64,000 bases of DNA from Candidatus Goldiibacteriota bacterium HGW-Goldbacteria-1 (GCA_002839855.1 PGYV01000007.1:1-64000); one strand, 5' to 3'. Positions 1 through 8,714 are shown, numbered from the stretch's first letter. Notes: generated by a model not told the origin, from the letters alone. Translations and numbers: made by a program.

Positions 1-1712
1 TGTGTTGCGGTTTCTGTGATGGTTTGAGTCATAGTCTGCGTCATTGTTTCGGTTATAGTTTGCGTTACAGTCTGTGTTGTAGTCTGTGTCATTGTCTCTG
101 TCACAGTCTGCGAAACAGTCTGTGTTGCGGTTTCTGTGACAGTTTGTGTCATAGTCTGCGTCATTGTCTCGGTTACAGTTTGCGTTACAGTCTGTGTTGT
201 GGTCTGTGTCATTGTCTGCGTCATTGTTTTGGTTACAGTCTGTGTCACAGTCTGCGTTGCAGTTTCTGTGATGGTATGTGTCACAGTCTGCGTAGTTGTT
301 TCTGTTACAGTCTGCGTTACAGTTGACGTATGCACAAGCACTGCCTGAGAATAACCTGTAGGAACGGATGCAATAACCGCGCCGCCCATCCCATTTAATT
401 CCGCGGTAAATGTTTTTAATCCCGCGTCTGATATTGCGCTAAATTTTATTATGTCAAAATTAGGGTCAGAGAAAACATTCCATCCCGCGCCGGCATATGT
501 TACTTCAACATCAGCGCCGTTCATTGCCGCTGTTGCGCCCGGATATGTGGTTGAAAGGCCGCCGGTTACATTAACCCCTGCAGGTATTTTTATAAGCACG
601 CTTGTGATAGGACCTTCATTTCTTGATGATAACCTGTAAGTGTATCCTGTCAGCTGTCCGAACGCCGTATAATTGGGTTCTATATATCCATACGCCGAAG
701 GGGTAAAAGTGGATGTGGCCGTAGCGGTTTGGGTTATTGTCTGCGTTACTGTCTGCGTGGCAGTTTCTGTTATAGTCTGTGTTGCGGTCTTAGTAACAGT
801 GTCAGTACTTGTCTTTGTTGTTGTTTGTGTCACTGTCTGTGTGTTTGTTCCCGTCACTGTTTCCGACACTGTGCTTGTTACAGTCTGCGTGGCTGTTTCT
901 GTAATTGTCCGGGTATTCGTTCCTGTCGCTGTTTCCGACACTGTTCCTGTTACACTCCGCGTTGCGGTTGCGGTAATGGTCTGCGTATTTGTTTCTGTCA
1001 CAGTCTGTGAAACTGTACCGGTTGCAGTTTCAGTTGATGTCTGTGTTACGGTTTGTGTTTCTGTCTGCGTCATTGTTTCAGTTATAGTCTCTGTTACTGT
1101 CTGCGATATAGAACTTGTTGCAGTTTGTGTTACAGTCAGCGTTTCAGTTGCTGTCTGCGAAACCGTCGGCGTAACTGTCTTTGTGGGCGCGCTATAGTCA
1201 ATTTCAAGATAAAAATGATCAATATATACAATGTCCGTTATATCCCTTGCTGTTATAACAACACCAAGGCTGTCAACTGTTGCCGCGTTCCATGCATAAC
1301 CTGCCGTTATATCAACATCAAGGATTTCAAGCGCGCTTGTGGTGTGCGTCACGGCATAATACGTATCAATATTACCTGTCTGCCACGTAATGCCGTTATT
1401 CGTTGTAAGGTTAATATCCAGCCTGTCATCAACAAGCACACCTGAAGCGTACTGCCTTATACGCAGTTTAACGGAATTAATTATGATTTCACTTGTAAGA
1501 AGGTTGTTAAAACCGGTATATAACCTGTTCCCCGAAACGCCTGTCTGGGCAAGCCCATTATTAAAAGAAACAATATTTTCAGGTGTTGTCCAGTCAGACG
1601 ACTGTCCGGGCATGGAACCATTGGCGGAAAGCGTAATAATATCCGCGCTAACCCCGGAAAACAAACCAGCTATGAAAACTGTAATTATCAAAAACACTCG
1701 CAGCACTGACAT
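1..1712 (-). CDS. Secreted Thr/Gln-rich repeat surface protein, 3' end outside window
   Basis: The reverse frame is open from 1712 to the window edge (about 570 codons), so the C-terminus is missing. It opens with a signal peptide (hydrophobic core FLIITVFIAGLF, cleavage near VSA-D). Residues about 25-175 form a beta-rich domain ending in YIDHFYLEIDY, as in jelly-roll domains of surface proteins. Residues about 176-330 are a low-complexity linker of TQTVTET-type units, followed by a second folded domain of about 125 residues (about 331-460) and a second TQT linker that runs off the edge. ATG 1712 has GAGG only 1-2 nt upstream; GTG 1706 is better spaced and may be the true start. The linkers probably act as extended, perhaps glycosylated, stalks. 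Function unknown. No stop was met in the translation, so it is not an obvious pseudogene. Confidence 0.8.
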   Translation of the reverse strand, partial: MSVLRVFLIITVFIAGLFSGVSADIITLSANGSMPGQSSDWTTPENIVSFNNGLAQTGVSGNRLYTGFNNLLTSEIIINSVKLRIRQYASGVLVDDRLDINLTTNNGITWQTGNIDTYYAVTHTTSALEILDVDITAGYAWNAATVDSLGVVITARDITDIVYIDHFYLEIDYSAPTKTVTPTVSQTATETLTVTQTATSSISQTVTETITETMTQTETQTVTQTSTETATGTVSQTVTETNTQTITATATRSVTGTVSETATGTNTRTITETATQTVTSTVSETVTGTNTQTVTQTTTKTSTDTVTKTATQTITETATQTVTQTITQTATATSTFTPSAYGYIEPNYTAFGQLTGYTYRLSSRNEGPITSVLIKIPAGVNVTGGLSTTYPGATAAMNGADVEVTYAGAGWNVFSDPNFDIIKFSAISDAGLKTFTAELNGMGGAVIASVPTGYSQAVLVHTSTVTQTVTETTTQTVTHTITETATQTVTQTVTKTMTQTMTQTTTQTVTQTVTETMTQTMTQTVTETATQTVSQTVTETMTQTTTQTVTQTITETMTQTMTQTITETAT

Positions 1713-1764
1713 ACCTCTATACTAATTTAGGCCTTTGTATTCCCCCGGCTTTATTTGTACTAAT

Positions 1765-1792
1765 ATTATACTATATAATATAGGCAAATAAA
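1765..1792 (-). promoter_or_regulatory. Possible sigma70-type promoter for the Thr-rich surface protein
   Basis: On the minus strand a perfect TATAAT (1770-1765) lies 16 bp from a weak TTTATT (1792-1787) and about 50 nt before the start codon. The region is very AT-rich, so other -10-like hexamers exist; the assignment is tentative. Confidence 0.35.
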
Positions 1793-1820
1793 GGGATTAT
1801 TATAAGGAAGGGGGAAAGGC

Positions 1821-1869
1821 GGCAGCTCGGCAGCTCGGCAGCTTGGCAGCTCAGCAGCTCAGCAGCTTG
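1821..1869. repeat. Octamer tandem array, GGCAGCTC type
   Basis: Six consecutive 8-bp units: GGCAGCTC, GGCAGCTC, GGCAGCTT, GGCAGCTC, AGCAGCTC, AGCAGCTT. The period is exactly 8 with changes at the first and last base. It is intergenic and related in register to the other octamer arrays of this window. Confidence 0.85.
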
Positions 1870-2021
1870 GTTGAAGCGAGCCTGCGATACGGAAATCCCC
1901 TGGCTTGCCCGAGTCTACGAGCGCAAGTGTCAGAGGACGGCACGCGCTTAAAAAATACACCCAATCCCTGTGGAACATAGGATTGTAAGGTAAGAGAGTT
2001 AAAGTCAAATAACTATGTAAC

Positions 2022-2109
2022 TGCCGCGCCCTAAAGGGACGCGCCTACCAGGACTTTAAAAACAATAATTAAATACAAAATCCGCGGGCTAAAGACCCGC
2101 GTCTACCAA
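2022..2109. repeat. Pair of GC-rich hairpin repeats, locus A
   Basis: Two short palindromes about 30 bp apart. The first (2022-2054) folds around CGCGCCCTAAAGGGACGCG and ends CCTACCAGG. The second (2081-2109) folds as CGCGGG-CTAAAGA-CCCGCG and ends GTCTACCA. The same pair, in the same order and spacing, recurs at 50519-50606. They lie downstream of xerC and could act as transcription-end or mRNA-stabilising structures, but there is no U-run. Confidence 0.75.
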
Positions 2110-2123
2110 TACCAAACCCGGTT

Positions 2124-2155
2124 GCCCAGCTGCTTAGCTGCCCAGCCGCCGAGCT
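2124..2155. repeat. Octamer tandem array touching the xerC stop codon
   Basis: Four 8-bp units GCCCAGCT, GCTTAGCT, GCCCAGCC, GCCGAGCT, followed by GCT that runs into the xerC stop codon (complement of CTA at 2157-2159). Its complement has the AGC(T/A)G character of the array at 1821. Confidence 0.7.
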
Positions 2156-2156
2156 G

Positions 2157-3038
2157 CTATTTCTTCGCCCTTGGGTGTGCTTTATCGTATTCCTTTTTCA
2201 GCCTTGCCACGGTTAAGTGGGTGTATATCTGGGTTGTGGACAGGCTGCTGTGTCCTAAAAGTTCCTGCACGGAGCGCAGGTCGGCGCCGCGGTCTAAAAG
2301 ATGCGTGGCATATGAATGCCTTAGCGTATGCGGGGTCACTTCTTTTTGTATGCCGGCTTTCAATACATATTTTTTCATCATTCTTTCTATGCTTCTTGCG
2401 GTAAGCCGCGTCCCGTTTTTATTGACAAACAAAGGGCCGGAATCAAACTTTGATTTTAATTCCCTTATATACTGTTTAAGTATATTAAGCGCGATTCCCC
2501 CAACGGGTACTATGCGCTCTTTGGAACCTTTTCCCAGAACTTTTATTTCTTCATTCACGTAATCAATATCACCTGAATTAAGTTTTACAAGTTCATCTAT
2601 TCGCACACCGGTGGAATAAATGAATTCAAGTATTGCCCTGTCGCGCAGCCCGAAAAATTGGCTTATGTCCGGGGTTTCCAGAAGCGCCGCTGTTTCCGCT
2701 TCGGTTAAAAAACCGGGCAGCCGTTTTTCGGCTTTGGGGGTTAAGATGTATTCAAAAGGGTTGGATGTAATTTTTTTGGAGCGCAGCAGAAACCTGTAAA
2801 AATTTCTGCACGCCACTATTTTTCTTATGACAGAATTGCGGTTGTATTTAGCGCGGGACATTTTTTCCATAAATGCCCTTATTGATGTTTCATCGGCTTT
2901 TTCAAAACCGCCGGTATGTTTTAAAAACTGACGTATGTCATTGCCGTAACTTTCGGCAGTCTTGGGCGAATAATTCTTTTCGTGTAAAAGGTGGCGCAGG
3001 TACAGTTCAAGTTCCGGGCTGTTTTCCGGCTCACTCAT
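2157..3038 (-). CDS. xerC: Tyrosine recombinase XerC/XerD family
   Basis: Site-specific recombinase, expected to resolve chromosome dimers at a dif site. From ATG 3038 (293 aa): SAM-like core-binding domain at about 5-90, catalytic domain at about 105-285. All catalytic residues are visible: Arg146 (STGVR), Lys170 (LGKGSK), His237 and Arg240 (HTLRHSYATH), His263 (LLGH) and nucleophile Tyr272 (QIYTH). The frame extends to ATG 3059, but that codon has no SD; ATG 3038 is preceded by AAGGAAA and overlaps the topA stop, implying coupling. Placement behind dprA and topA is common for XerC/CodV, but XerC versus XerD cannot be settled from one gene. No phage genes are nearby, so a housekeeping role is more likely than an integrase. 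Confidence 0.9.
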   Translation of the reverse strand: MSEPENSPELELYLRHLLHEKNYSPKTAESYGNDIRQFLKHTGGFEKADETSIRAFMEKMSRAKYNRNSVIRKIVACRNFYRFLLRSKKITSNPFEYILTPKAEKRLPGFLTEAETAALLETPDISQFFGLRDRAILEFIYSTGVRIDELVKLNSGDIDYVNEEIKVLGKGSKERIVPVGGIALNILKQYIRELKSKFDSGPLFVNKNGTRLTARSIERMMKKYVLKAGIQKEVTPHTLRHSYATHLLDRGADLRSVQELLGHSSLSTTQIYTHLTVARLKKEYDKAHPRAKK

Positions 3039-5409
3039 TCGAAACAGTTTCCTTGTCATACTTGTAATCGCACTGCCTGCAGTATACCGTCACGTTATTT
3101 TTGCGCCATTTTTCAAGAAGGAAAGGCGCCGCGCATTTGGGGCACTTTTCATCTATGGGCTTATCCCAGACCATGAATTTGCACTTTGGGTAATTGCTGC
3201 ACCCGTAAAATTTTCTGGTCATCTTAAACGTTCTTTCTATTATATCGCCGCCGCATTCCGGACACGGAACGCCGGCTTTTATTATGTGCTGTTTTGTGTA
3301 CTTACATTCAGGGTAGCGCGAACACGCGATAAAGGCGCCGTACGGGCCGCGTTTTAATAAAAGCGGGCTGCTGCAGTCAGGGCAGCTTCCTTCTATTTTT
3401 TCCTGCTCCCTTTCCATTCCTTCCATCGGCTTGGCGTTTTTGCATTCGGGATATTTTTCGCAGGACAGGAATTTTCCGAACCTGCCCCACTTTATTATCA
3501 TCCTGCTGCCGCATTTTTCGCACTTTTCTTCAATATTGCCTTCAAGCTCGCGCTTCATTTCATCCATATGCGGTTCCGCCGCCGCTATAAGTTCCGTTAA
3601 ATTGGCAAAGAAACCCTTTAACAGCGTCTTCCATTCCACGCTTCCTTCTTCCACGCGGTCAAGGTCGCCTTCCATTTTAGCGGTAAATTCTTCATTTATA
3701 ATTGTGGGGAAATTCTTTGACAGAATGCCCGACACAAGCGTGCCAAGTTCCGTAGGCATAAATTTGCCCCTGTCCCTGTCCACGTATTTTCTGTATACAA
3801 GGGTGGATATAATTGGCGCGTAAGTGGACGGCCTGCCTATATCTTTTTCTTCCAGCGCTTTTACAAGCGAAGCGTCCGTAAAATACGGCGGCGGCTGTGT
3901 AAAATGCTGCTCCGGCATTAATTCAAGAAGGTTAAGCGCGTCGCCTGTGTTTAATTCGGGAAGCAGCGCCTGTTCCTGGCTGCCGTCATTTGAATCCTGT
4001 TCCCCGCCTTCCTGTTCTTTGGGTTCTTCGTCATAAAGTTTCATGAAACCGTCAAATTTCTTAATTGACCCGTTTGCCTGAAGCGTATAAGGGCCGGCGG
4101 CTATTTTTACGCGCGTGTCGTCAAATACGGCGGGCACGCTCTGTGACGCCATGAATCTTTTCCATATTATGGAGTATATCTTAAACTGATCCGGGTCAAG
4201 GCTGTCTTTTATTGCGCCTAAATTTCTGTAAGCGGATGACGGCCTTATGGCTTCATGCGCGTCCTGTGAAGATTTTTTGCTTTTATAGAAATTCGGTTCC
4301 GCAGGCACATATTCAGCCCCCAGGTTTTCACCTATGTATTTCATGGCTTCCTGCTGGGCTTCCGCGGATACCCTTAAGCTGTCAGTTCTCATGTATGTTA
4401 TTAAACCCACATGCCCTTCGCCTTTAATTTCAACACCTTCATAAAGCTGCTGCGCCAGCATCATGGTCTTCTGCGCGGTAAACCTGAAACGCTTTGCGGC
4501 ATCCTGCTGCAGGGTGCTGGTTATAAAAGGCGGGTACTGCTTGCGCCTTCTTTCTTTTTTCACCACATCAGAAACTGTGTACTGCTGATTTTGAAGTTCC
4601 GCCACAACGACAGCCGAATCCGGCTCTGCTTTTAAATCTATTTTTTCGCCGTTTTTTTCCGTAAGCTTGGCTTCAAATTTACCGGCATTTAATTTTTCAA
4701 ATAACCCTTTTACGCTCCAGTATTCCACGGGGTTAAAGGCATCAATTTCTACCTGCCTGTCCACAATTAATTTTAACGCAACTGACTGCACCCTTCCTGC
4801 CGACAGCCCTTTCCTTAATACTTTCCATAACAGCGGGCTTAAGCGGTAACCTACAAGCCTGTCTAACACCCTTCTTGCCTGCTGGGCGTTTACAAGGTTT
4901 ATGTTTATTTCGCGCGGGTTATCAAGCGCGTTTAAAACAGCGGACTTTGTAATTTCATTAAAAGTCACCCTTACTATCTTTTGGGAGCCGGGTTCTTTCT
5001 GCACGCGCAGAATTTCGTTGGCAACGTGCCAGCAGATTGCCTCTCCTTCGCGGTCAGGGTCAGTAGCCAGATATATTTCTGCGGCATTTTTTGTCTCTTC
5101 TTTTATTTCCTTTAATATTTTCTTTTTATCCTTCATTACTATATAGGTCGGGGTGAAGTCATTTTCAACGTCCACACCCAGTTTTGTCTTGGGAAGGTCA
5201 AAGATGTGCCCTTTGGTGGCAAGCACTTTATATTTGCCGGCAACAAACTTTTTAATGGTATTAACCTTGGTGGGAGACTCAACAAGTATAATCTTTCCGC
5301 TTTTTTCTTTGCCGGACTTTTTTGATTTAACCGCTTTTTTCTTCTTTGCGGCCGGTTTTGCCTTTTTCGCCGGGCTTTTCTTTTTTATTTCTTCGGTGCT
5401 GTCAGACAA
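3031..5409 (-). CDS. topA: DNA topoisomerase I (type IA)
   Basis: Relaxes negatively supercoiled DNA by a 5'-phosphotyrosine intermediate. After a Lys/Ala-rich tail of about 35 residues comes the TOPRIM domain (LVESPTK, then TDPDREGEA), the toroid with active-site Tyr in ITYMRTDS (residue 339) and an acidic Glu/Gln-rich stretch near residues 455-480. Four C-terminal zinc-ribbon modules follow (CEKC, CPDC, CPEC, CPKC); the third and fourth are divergent and the last ends CRQCDYKYD. I chose TTG 5409 because AGGAGGT lies 6 nt upstream and this removes an overlap with dprA; an upstream in-frame TTG at 5442 lacks such a site. The gene is 16 bp after dprA and overlaps xerC by 8 bp, so the three are probably one operon. 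Confidence 0.96.
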   Translation of the reverse strand: MSDSTEEIKKKSPAKKAKPAAKKKKAVKSKKSGKEKSGKIILVESPTKVNTIKKFVAGKYKVLATKGHIFDLPKTKLGVDVENDFTPTYIVMKDKKKILKEIKEETKNAAEIYLATDPDREGEAICWHVANEILRVQKEPGSQKIVRVTFNEITKSAVLNALDNPREININLVNAQQARRVLDRLVGYRLSPLLWKVLRKGLSAGRVQSVALKLIVDRQVEIDAFNPVEYWSVKGLFEKLNAGKFEAKLTEKNGEKIDLKAEPDSAVVVAELQNQQYTVSDVVKKERRRKQYPPFITSTLQQDAAKRFRFTAQKTMMLAQQLYEGVEIKGEGHVGLITYMRTDSLRVSAEAQQEAMKYIGENLGAEYVPAEPNFYKSKKSSQDAHEAIRPSSAYRNLGAIKDSLDPDQFKIYSIIWKRFMASQSVPAVFDDTRVKIAAGPYTLQANGSIKKFDGFMKLYDEEPKEQEGGEQDSNDGSQEQALLPELNTGDALNLLELMPEQHFTQPPPYFTDASLVKALEEKDIGRPSTYAPIISTLVYRKYVDRDRGKFMPTELGTLVSGILSKNFPTIINEEFTAKMEGDLDRVEEGSVEWKTLLKGFFANLTELIAAAEPHMDEMKRELEGNIEEKCEKCGSRMIIKWGRFGKFLSCEKYPECKNAKPMEGMEREQEKIEGSCPDCSSPLLLKRGPYGAFIACSRYPECKYTKQHIIKAGVPCPECGGDIIERTFKMTRKFYGCSNYPKCKFMVWDKPIDEKCPKCAAPFLLEKWRKNNVTVYCRQCDYKYDKETVSNE

Positions 5410-5425
5410 TGTATGACCTCCTGGT

Positions 5426-6538
5426 TTACCTGTTGCGGACAAAATTCATTCCAGCAAGCTGCCTTACCGCGCCCTTCATTTCAAGAAGAGTCAGCATGGA
5501 ACTCAATTTAATTACATCAATATTACTTTCAAACGCTATAATGTCAACATGTTTTTTTTCAAAACTTATTTTTTCATATACCTTTTTTTCATCGTCAGTC
5601 AGTTTTAACGCCGTATTTACGGCTGTTTCACTCTCTTTTTCGGGTATTTTTATGTCTTCAAAAAATTCTATTAAAATGTCGTCCGCGTCCTGCGCTATCT
5701 TTGCACCCTGTGAAATAAGCCTGTTGGCGCCGCGCGACTTTAAGGAAAATATTGACCCCGGAACCGCAAAAACTTCCCTGCCCTGCTCCAGCGCGAAATC
5801 AGCCGTTATCATTGTGCCGCTTTTCTCTCCGGCTTCCACCACCAGCACGCCTTTGGCAAGCCCGCTTATAACCCTGTTGCGCTGAGGAAAGTTCTGCTTT
5901 AACCCTTCCGCGTAAAACGGAAATTCGGATATTATAGTCGCCTTTTCAAGCATCTCTTTTATAAGGGGCCTGTTTGCCATTGTCAAAAGCTGCCCGAACC
6001 CAAAACCTAAAACACCCGCCGTATACACACCGCTGTTTAACGCCGCCCTGTGTGCCCTGCTGTCTATGCCGGTGGCAAGCCCGCTGATTATGGAAAAATC
6101 TGAAAAAATTGCGCGCATACGCTGAACCATTCGCCTTACCGCGGCTTCACCATATTCCGTGCACTGCCTGGTGCCCACTATCGCAAGCGGAAGCGCTGTC
6201 TCCTGATAGTCCACCCCTGCCATGTACAGGACCGGAGGCGGGTCGTAAATGGTCTTTAACTGCTTTGGATATTCTATGTCATCCAGGCAGATAATCCTGA
6301 TGGAATGTTTTTCGCACGCATCTTCTTCACGTTCGGTAATTTCCGGGGTTAAGGCAAGTATGTCACGCGCAATCTGTTCGCCTATCCCTTCAACCCCCAT
6401 AAGCATCTGCTGCGGCGCGTCAAATATATCAAGGCATGTGCCAAAAGCATTTATAAGCCTGCGGAGTTTTATCCCGCCGATTGCGGGAATTGTATTAATG
6501 GCAATTAACGCGTCTTTTTCCGTGCAGAATTTTCCCAT
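5426..6538 (-). CDS. dprA: DNA-processing protein DprA/Smf
   Basis: Binds incoming single-stranded DNA and loads RecA during natural transformation. A helix-hairpin-helix region (about residues 15-65, IPAIGGIKL and GVEGIGEQIAR) precedes the Rossmann-like DprA domain, with VGTRQCTEYG, ISGLATGID, RNRVISGLAKG, KSGTMITADFALEQGRE and VFAVPGS. A short winged-helix C-terminus follows (about 300-370). ATG 6538 is preceded by GAGGGG; an in-frame TTG at 6571 has no SD. The usual GLGxG-type turn reads GVLGFGFGQ here. No com genes are in the window, so competence itself is not shown. It leads the dprA-topA-xerC cluster. Confidence 0.93.
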   Translation of the reverse strand: MGKFCTEKDALIAINTIPAIGGIKLRRLINAFGTCLDIFDAPQQMLMGVEGIGEQIARDILALTPEITEREEDACEKHSIRIICLDDIEYPKQLKTIYDPPPVLYMAGVDYQETALPLAIVGTRQCTEYGEAAVRRMVQRMRAIFSDFSIISGLATGIDSRAHRAALNSGVYTAGVLGFGFGQLLTMANRPLIKEMLEKATIISEFPFYAEGLKQNFPQRNRVISGLAKGVLVVEAGEKSGTMITADFALEQGREVFAVPGSIFSLKSRGANRLISQGAKIAQDADDILIEFFEDIKIPEKESETAVNTALKLTDDEKKVYEKISFEKKHVDIIAFESNIDVIKLSSMLTLLEMKGAVRQLAGMNFVRNR

Positions 6539-6622
6539 TATCAAAAACCCCTCTAAAGTTTTTTTGTTCAATAGGATTTTACTATTGTGAACGGGGCGGT
6601 GTCAAGGCAAGAATAGATACTT

Positions 6623-6654
6623 TGATGCTTGGATGCTCAGATGGTTGGATGACG
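6623..6654. repeat. Octamer array, GGATGCTC type
   Basis: Four degenerate 8-bp units TGATGCTT, GGATGCTC, AGATGGTT, GGATGACG between dprA and the next gene. Same register as the GGCAGCTC array at 1821 (R-G-N-N-G-C-T-Y), though with substitutions. Confidence 0.6.
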
Positions 6655-6681
6655 GAAGAACGAATTTTTAGATTTCGCTTT

Positions 6682-6713
6682 TGCTTATCTGCTTATAGCT
6701 TATACTGCTGCTA
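6682..6713. repeat. Octamer array, GCTTATNT type
   Basis: Four 8-bp units TGCTTATC, TGCTTATA, GCTTATAC, TGCTGCTA. Related to the array at 8631-8710. Degenerate, so the boundaries are approximate. Confidence 0.5.
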
Positions 6714-6728
6714 TTTTTTAGTTTTCTT

Positions 6729-6760
6729 CCGTCCCTCTGTCCCTCCGTGCATCCGTCCCT
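6729..6760. repeat. Octamer array, CCGTCCCT type
   Basis: Units CCGTCCCT, CTGTCCCT, CCGTGCAT, CCGTCCCT end 9 bp before the stop codon of the neighbouring gene. The same unit variants (including GTGCAT) occur in the arrays at 49444 and 50614. Confidence 0.8.
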
Positions 6761-6769
6761 CGCGCTTCA

Positions 6770-7783
6770 TTAATTAGGCTTCATCTTCCCTATCAGCAGA
6801 TAATCTTTATCAAAGCCGGCGCTGTAATAGATATAACCGTCAGGGCAAACAGCGGCTGGATAAACATTTTTCCCGGCCGAGATATTCTGGTAGCATAAAT
6901 CGTCCCCGCCGTCTAAATTTATATTCTGCGTGCTGTGCCTGTCAAGATTTTCCCCGTTATAACACACAACCTGGAACTTGGATTTTTTGTCTTTTTTGGC
7001 AAGAAAATATATTCTGCCTTCGTAATCCCCAATATACGCGTGAACCAAGTACCCTGTCCCTTTTTCCTGTTCTACAGTCCCTTCGGCAAGGTTGTACTTC
7101 ATAAGCTTCATCTTACCTTTATCCACATAATCCTGTATCGCATACACGGTATATTTTCCGCCTATATACGCCTCGTCCAGCAGGCTCATATTATTTATCC
7201 CTATAAATTTTCCCATTACGCCGGTTATTCTGCTCTCTTCATCCCCGCTGCCGGCGGGAGGCAGTATTGAATATTGGCCCCTGTGAGGCATCTGGTTTTT
7301 ATTGCCTTTTTCCACGGGAAGGTATTTTAACCCTTTTTGTTCATACACGCGCCCGTTTTTAGAGTCTATAAAAGCATTACTTATCTCTTTAAAAGTAATA
7401 AGCCGCTCACCCTGCGTGTCATAAAAATGCAGCTGCTGCCCCCTTAAAAAATATACGCCGTTGTCATAAAACCCGCGGAACTTCATCCTTATGACCCTGA
7501 ATGAATCGCTTTTATAAAAAGTATGAATCACTTTGCATTTATCATCTTCCTTTATATACTTAAGAATCCTGTCATTTGCCTGATCTAAAAAATACATCTG
7601 CCCCGCGGCATCCGCGGCAAACTGGGTATAAAGATGGCAGCTGTCAGTACCGGCGCCGGATTCCACATTTATTCTGCCCATGTTTTTTCCCATAGCGCTT
7701 CTTGGTATTTTTATGATTTCATCCGCGGATAATACACCGGCAAACAGCAGCATAATTATAATTACAAAATATCTCCTCATCAT
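6770..7783 (-). CDS. Secreted propeller-like protein, function unknown
   Basis: 337 aa with a signal peptide (FVIIIMLLFAGVLSA). The rest is beta-rich with recurring 'Y/F-x-D, YYSAG, IYFLA' strands such as QMYFLDQANDRILKY, GRIYFLAKKD and GYIYYSAGFDKDYL, suggesting an NHL- or YVTN-like propeller of six or so blades. No catalytic motif was recognised. The start ATGATG overlaps the stop of the upstream NlpC/P60 gene by 4 bp, so the two are probably co-translated and may act together in the envelope. The 3' end abuts an octamer array. Family unidentified. Confidence 0.6.
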   Translation of the reverse strand: MMRRYFVIIIMLLFAGVLSADEIIKIPRSAMGKNMGRINVESGAGTDSCHLYTQFAADAAGQMYFLDQANDRILKYIKEDDKCKVIHTFYKSDSFRVIRMKFRGFYDNGVYFLRGQQLHFYDTQGERLITFKEISNAFIDSKNGRVYEQKGLKYLPVEKGNKNQMPHRGQYSILPPAGSGDEESRITGVMGKFIGINNMSLLDEAYIGGKYTVYAIQDYVDKGKMKLMKYNLAEGTVEQEKGTGYLVHAYIGDYEGRIYFLAKKDKKSKFQVVCYNGENLDRHSTQNINLDGGDDLCYQNISAGKNVYPAAVCPDGYIYYSAGFDKDYLLIGKMKPN

Positions 7784-8565
7784 TCAGCCACCGTGACAGC
7801 GCTTTGCCCTTCGTGTGCATTGTCACATTCTGCCAGAGCCCCGCGCATCGTTGACATTGGCACGCACACAATATCCCCGGGTACGGTATCGGTGGAATAA
7901 TGGTCAAGTATACCGCTTGCGTGTATTACCACATCCCCTTCATACGAATAGCTGTAACCGGTAAATTCGCCTTCACTGTCAAATTCAGCTTTTCTCTGAA
8001 TATCGTTTACCAGATACGGCAGGTCGCCGTCATTTAAGAAAGCCGCTTCGTTTCTTTTCCATGTGACTTTTTTATCCGTGAAAAACAGCCCTACATGCCT
8101 TGGCGACCTGTAAAAAAATATTATGTCGCCATTTTTTATTTTTTTAGTTTCCTGTTTTTTCAGAGCTTCAGATTTCTTCTTTTTTTCATACCAGCTGTTT
8201 TCCATACACACAAACTGCGTGCTTACAAGGTCTGATACTTTTATTGACTTCACCCCGTTGGTTTTATAGACGTACTGAATAAACCCGGAACAGTCAAAAC
8301 CGGTCAAACATTTTGTGGCGCTGTCGTAACAGCCGGAAGGTTTTTCCGGGCAGGTTCTGCATTTTATGCAGGGCCCTTTTCTATTGTCATTTTTACTGCA
8401 TGCAAAATGGTCATACGGCGACTTTGCGCCATAGACATAATCTTTGCCTATAAAATGAACCGCGGTTTTATATACCGCTTTGGCAAACTCCGTTTCCTGT
8501 TCAGCCGCGCCTGCCGCCGCGAATAAAAAAATAACAGCGGAAATAATAATCATTGTTTTTTTCAT
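7780..8565 (-). CDS. Secreted NlpC/P60-family endopeptidase with Cys-rich insertion
   Basis: Predicted cell-wall peptidase (or a related NlpC/P60 activity). Signal peptide at residues 1-21. The papain-like core has catalytic Cys92 in GFDCSGF, His157 in RHVGLFF and a third polar residue, probably His215 in VVIHASG. The usual 'YVWGG...DCSG' segment is split: KDYVYGAKSPY is followed by about 37 residues with six cysteines (56, 66, 69, 72, 79, 86) before the catalytic Cys. These could form disulphides in the periplasm or bind metal. A Lys-rich stretch lies at about 128-145. Start ATG 8565 has AGGA 8 nt upstream. It overlaps the downstream propeller gene by 4 bp. Confidence 0.82.
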   Translation of the reverse strand: MKKTMIIISAVIFLFAAAGAAEQETEFAKAVYKTAVHFIGKDYVYGAKSPYDHFACSKNDNRKGPCIKCRTCPEKPSGCYDSATKCLTGFDCSGFIQYVYKTNGVKSIKVSDLVSTQFVCMENSWYEKKKKSEALKKQETKKIKNGDIIFFYRSPRHVGLFFTDKKVTWKRNEAAFLNDGDLPYLVNDIQRKAEFDSEGEFTGYSYSYEGDVVIHASGILDHYSTDTVPGDIVCVPMSTMRGALAECDNAHEGQSAVTVAE

Positions 8566-8630
8566 TCAGACATCCTGTTTTAAGGTAATTTCAAATTGCA
8601 GTATGCTATTATTTTTTCGATTTATTTTCC

Positions 8631-8710
8631 GCTTCTGCTTAACCGCTTATAGCTTATTTTTTCAGGTTTGTTTCCGCTTCTGCTTAACTGCTTACTGCTT
8701 TTCTGCTTAA
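8631..8710. repeat. Degenerate octamer repeats, GCTTAACT type
   Basis: Interrupted runs of GCTTCTGC/TTAACCGC/TTATAGCT and GCTTAACT/GCTTACT/GCTTTTCT/GCTTAAGT, ending 5 bp before the stop codon of the FtsA-like gene. The complement reads AGCAGTTA AGCAGAAG. It resembles the array at 6682-6713. One unit is 7 bp. Confidence 0.55.
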
Positions 8711-8714
8711 GTCC

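Larger units (their letters stand above)
1713..2156. other. Repeat-rich spacer without genes
   Basis: No coding region or tRNA was seen here. The spacer holds the putative promoter (1765-1792), an octamer array (1821-1869), about 150 bp with no recognised feature (1870-2020), two hairpin repeats (2022-2109) and a second octamer array (2124-2155) that touches the xerC stop codon. Confidence 0.6.

Noticed and set aside
24-1197. Plus-strand Cys/Val-rich open frames opposite the Thr-rich protein
   Set aside because: They are antisense of the TQT repeats; there is no SD, and the minus frame has a signal peptide and folded domains.
1870-2020. tRNA or small RNA gene in the spacer
   Set aside because: Some GC-rich pairing can be drawn but no cloverleaf, T-loop or CCA end was found.
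2157-3038. Phage or integron integrase
   Set aside because: Sequence and the dprA-topA neighbourhood fit housekeeping XerC; no att site, tRNA or phage genes nearby.
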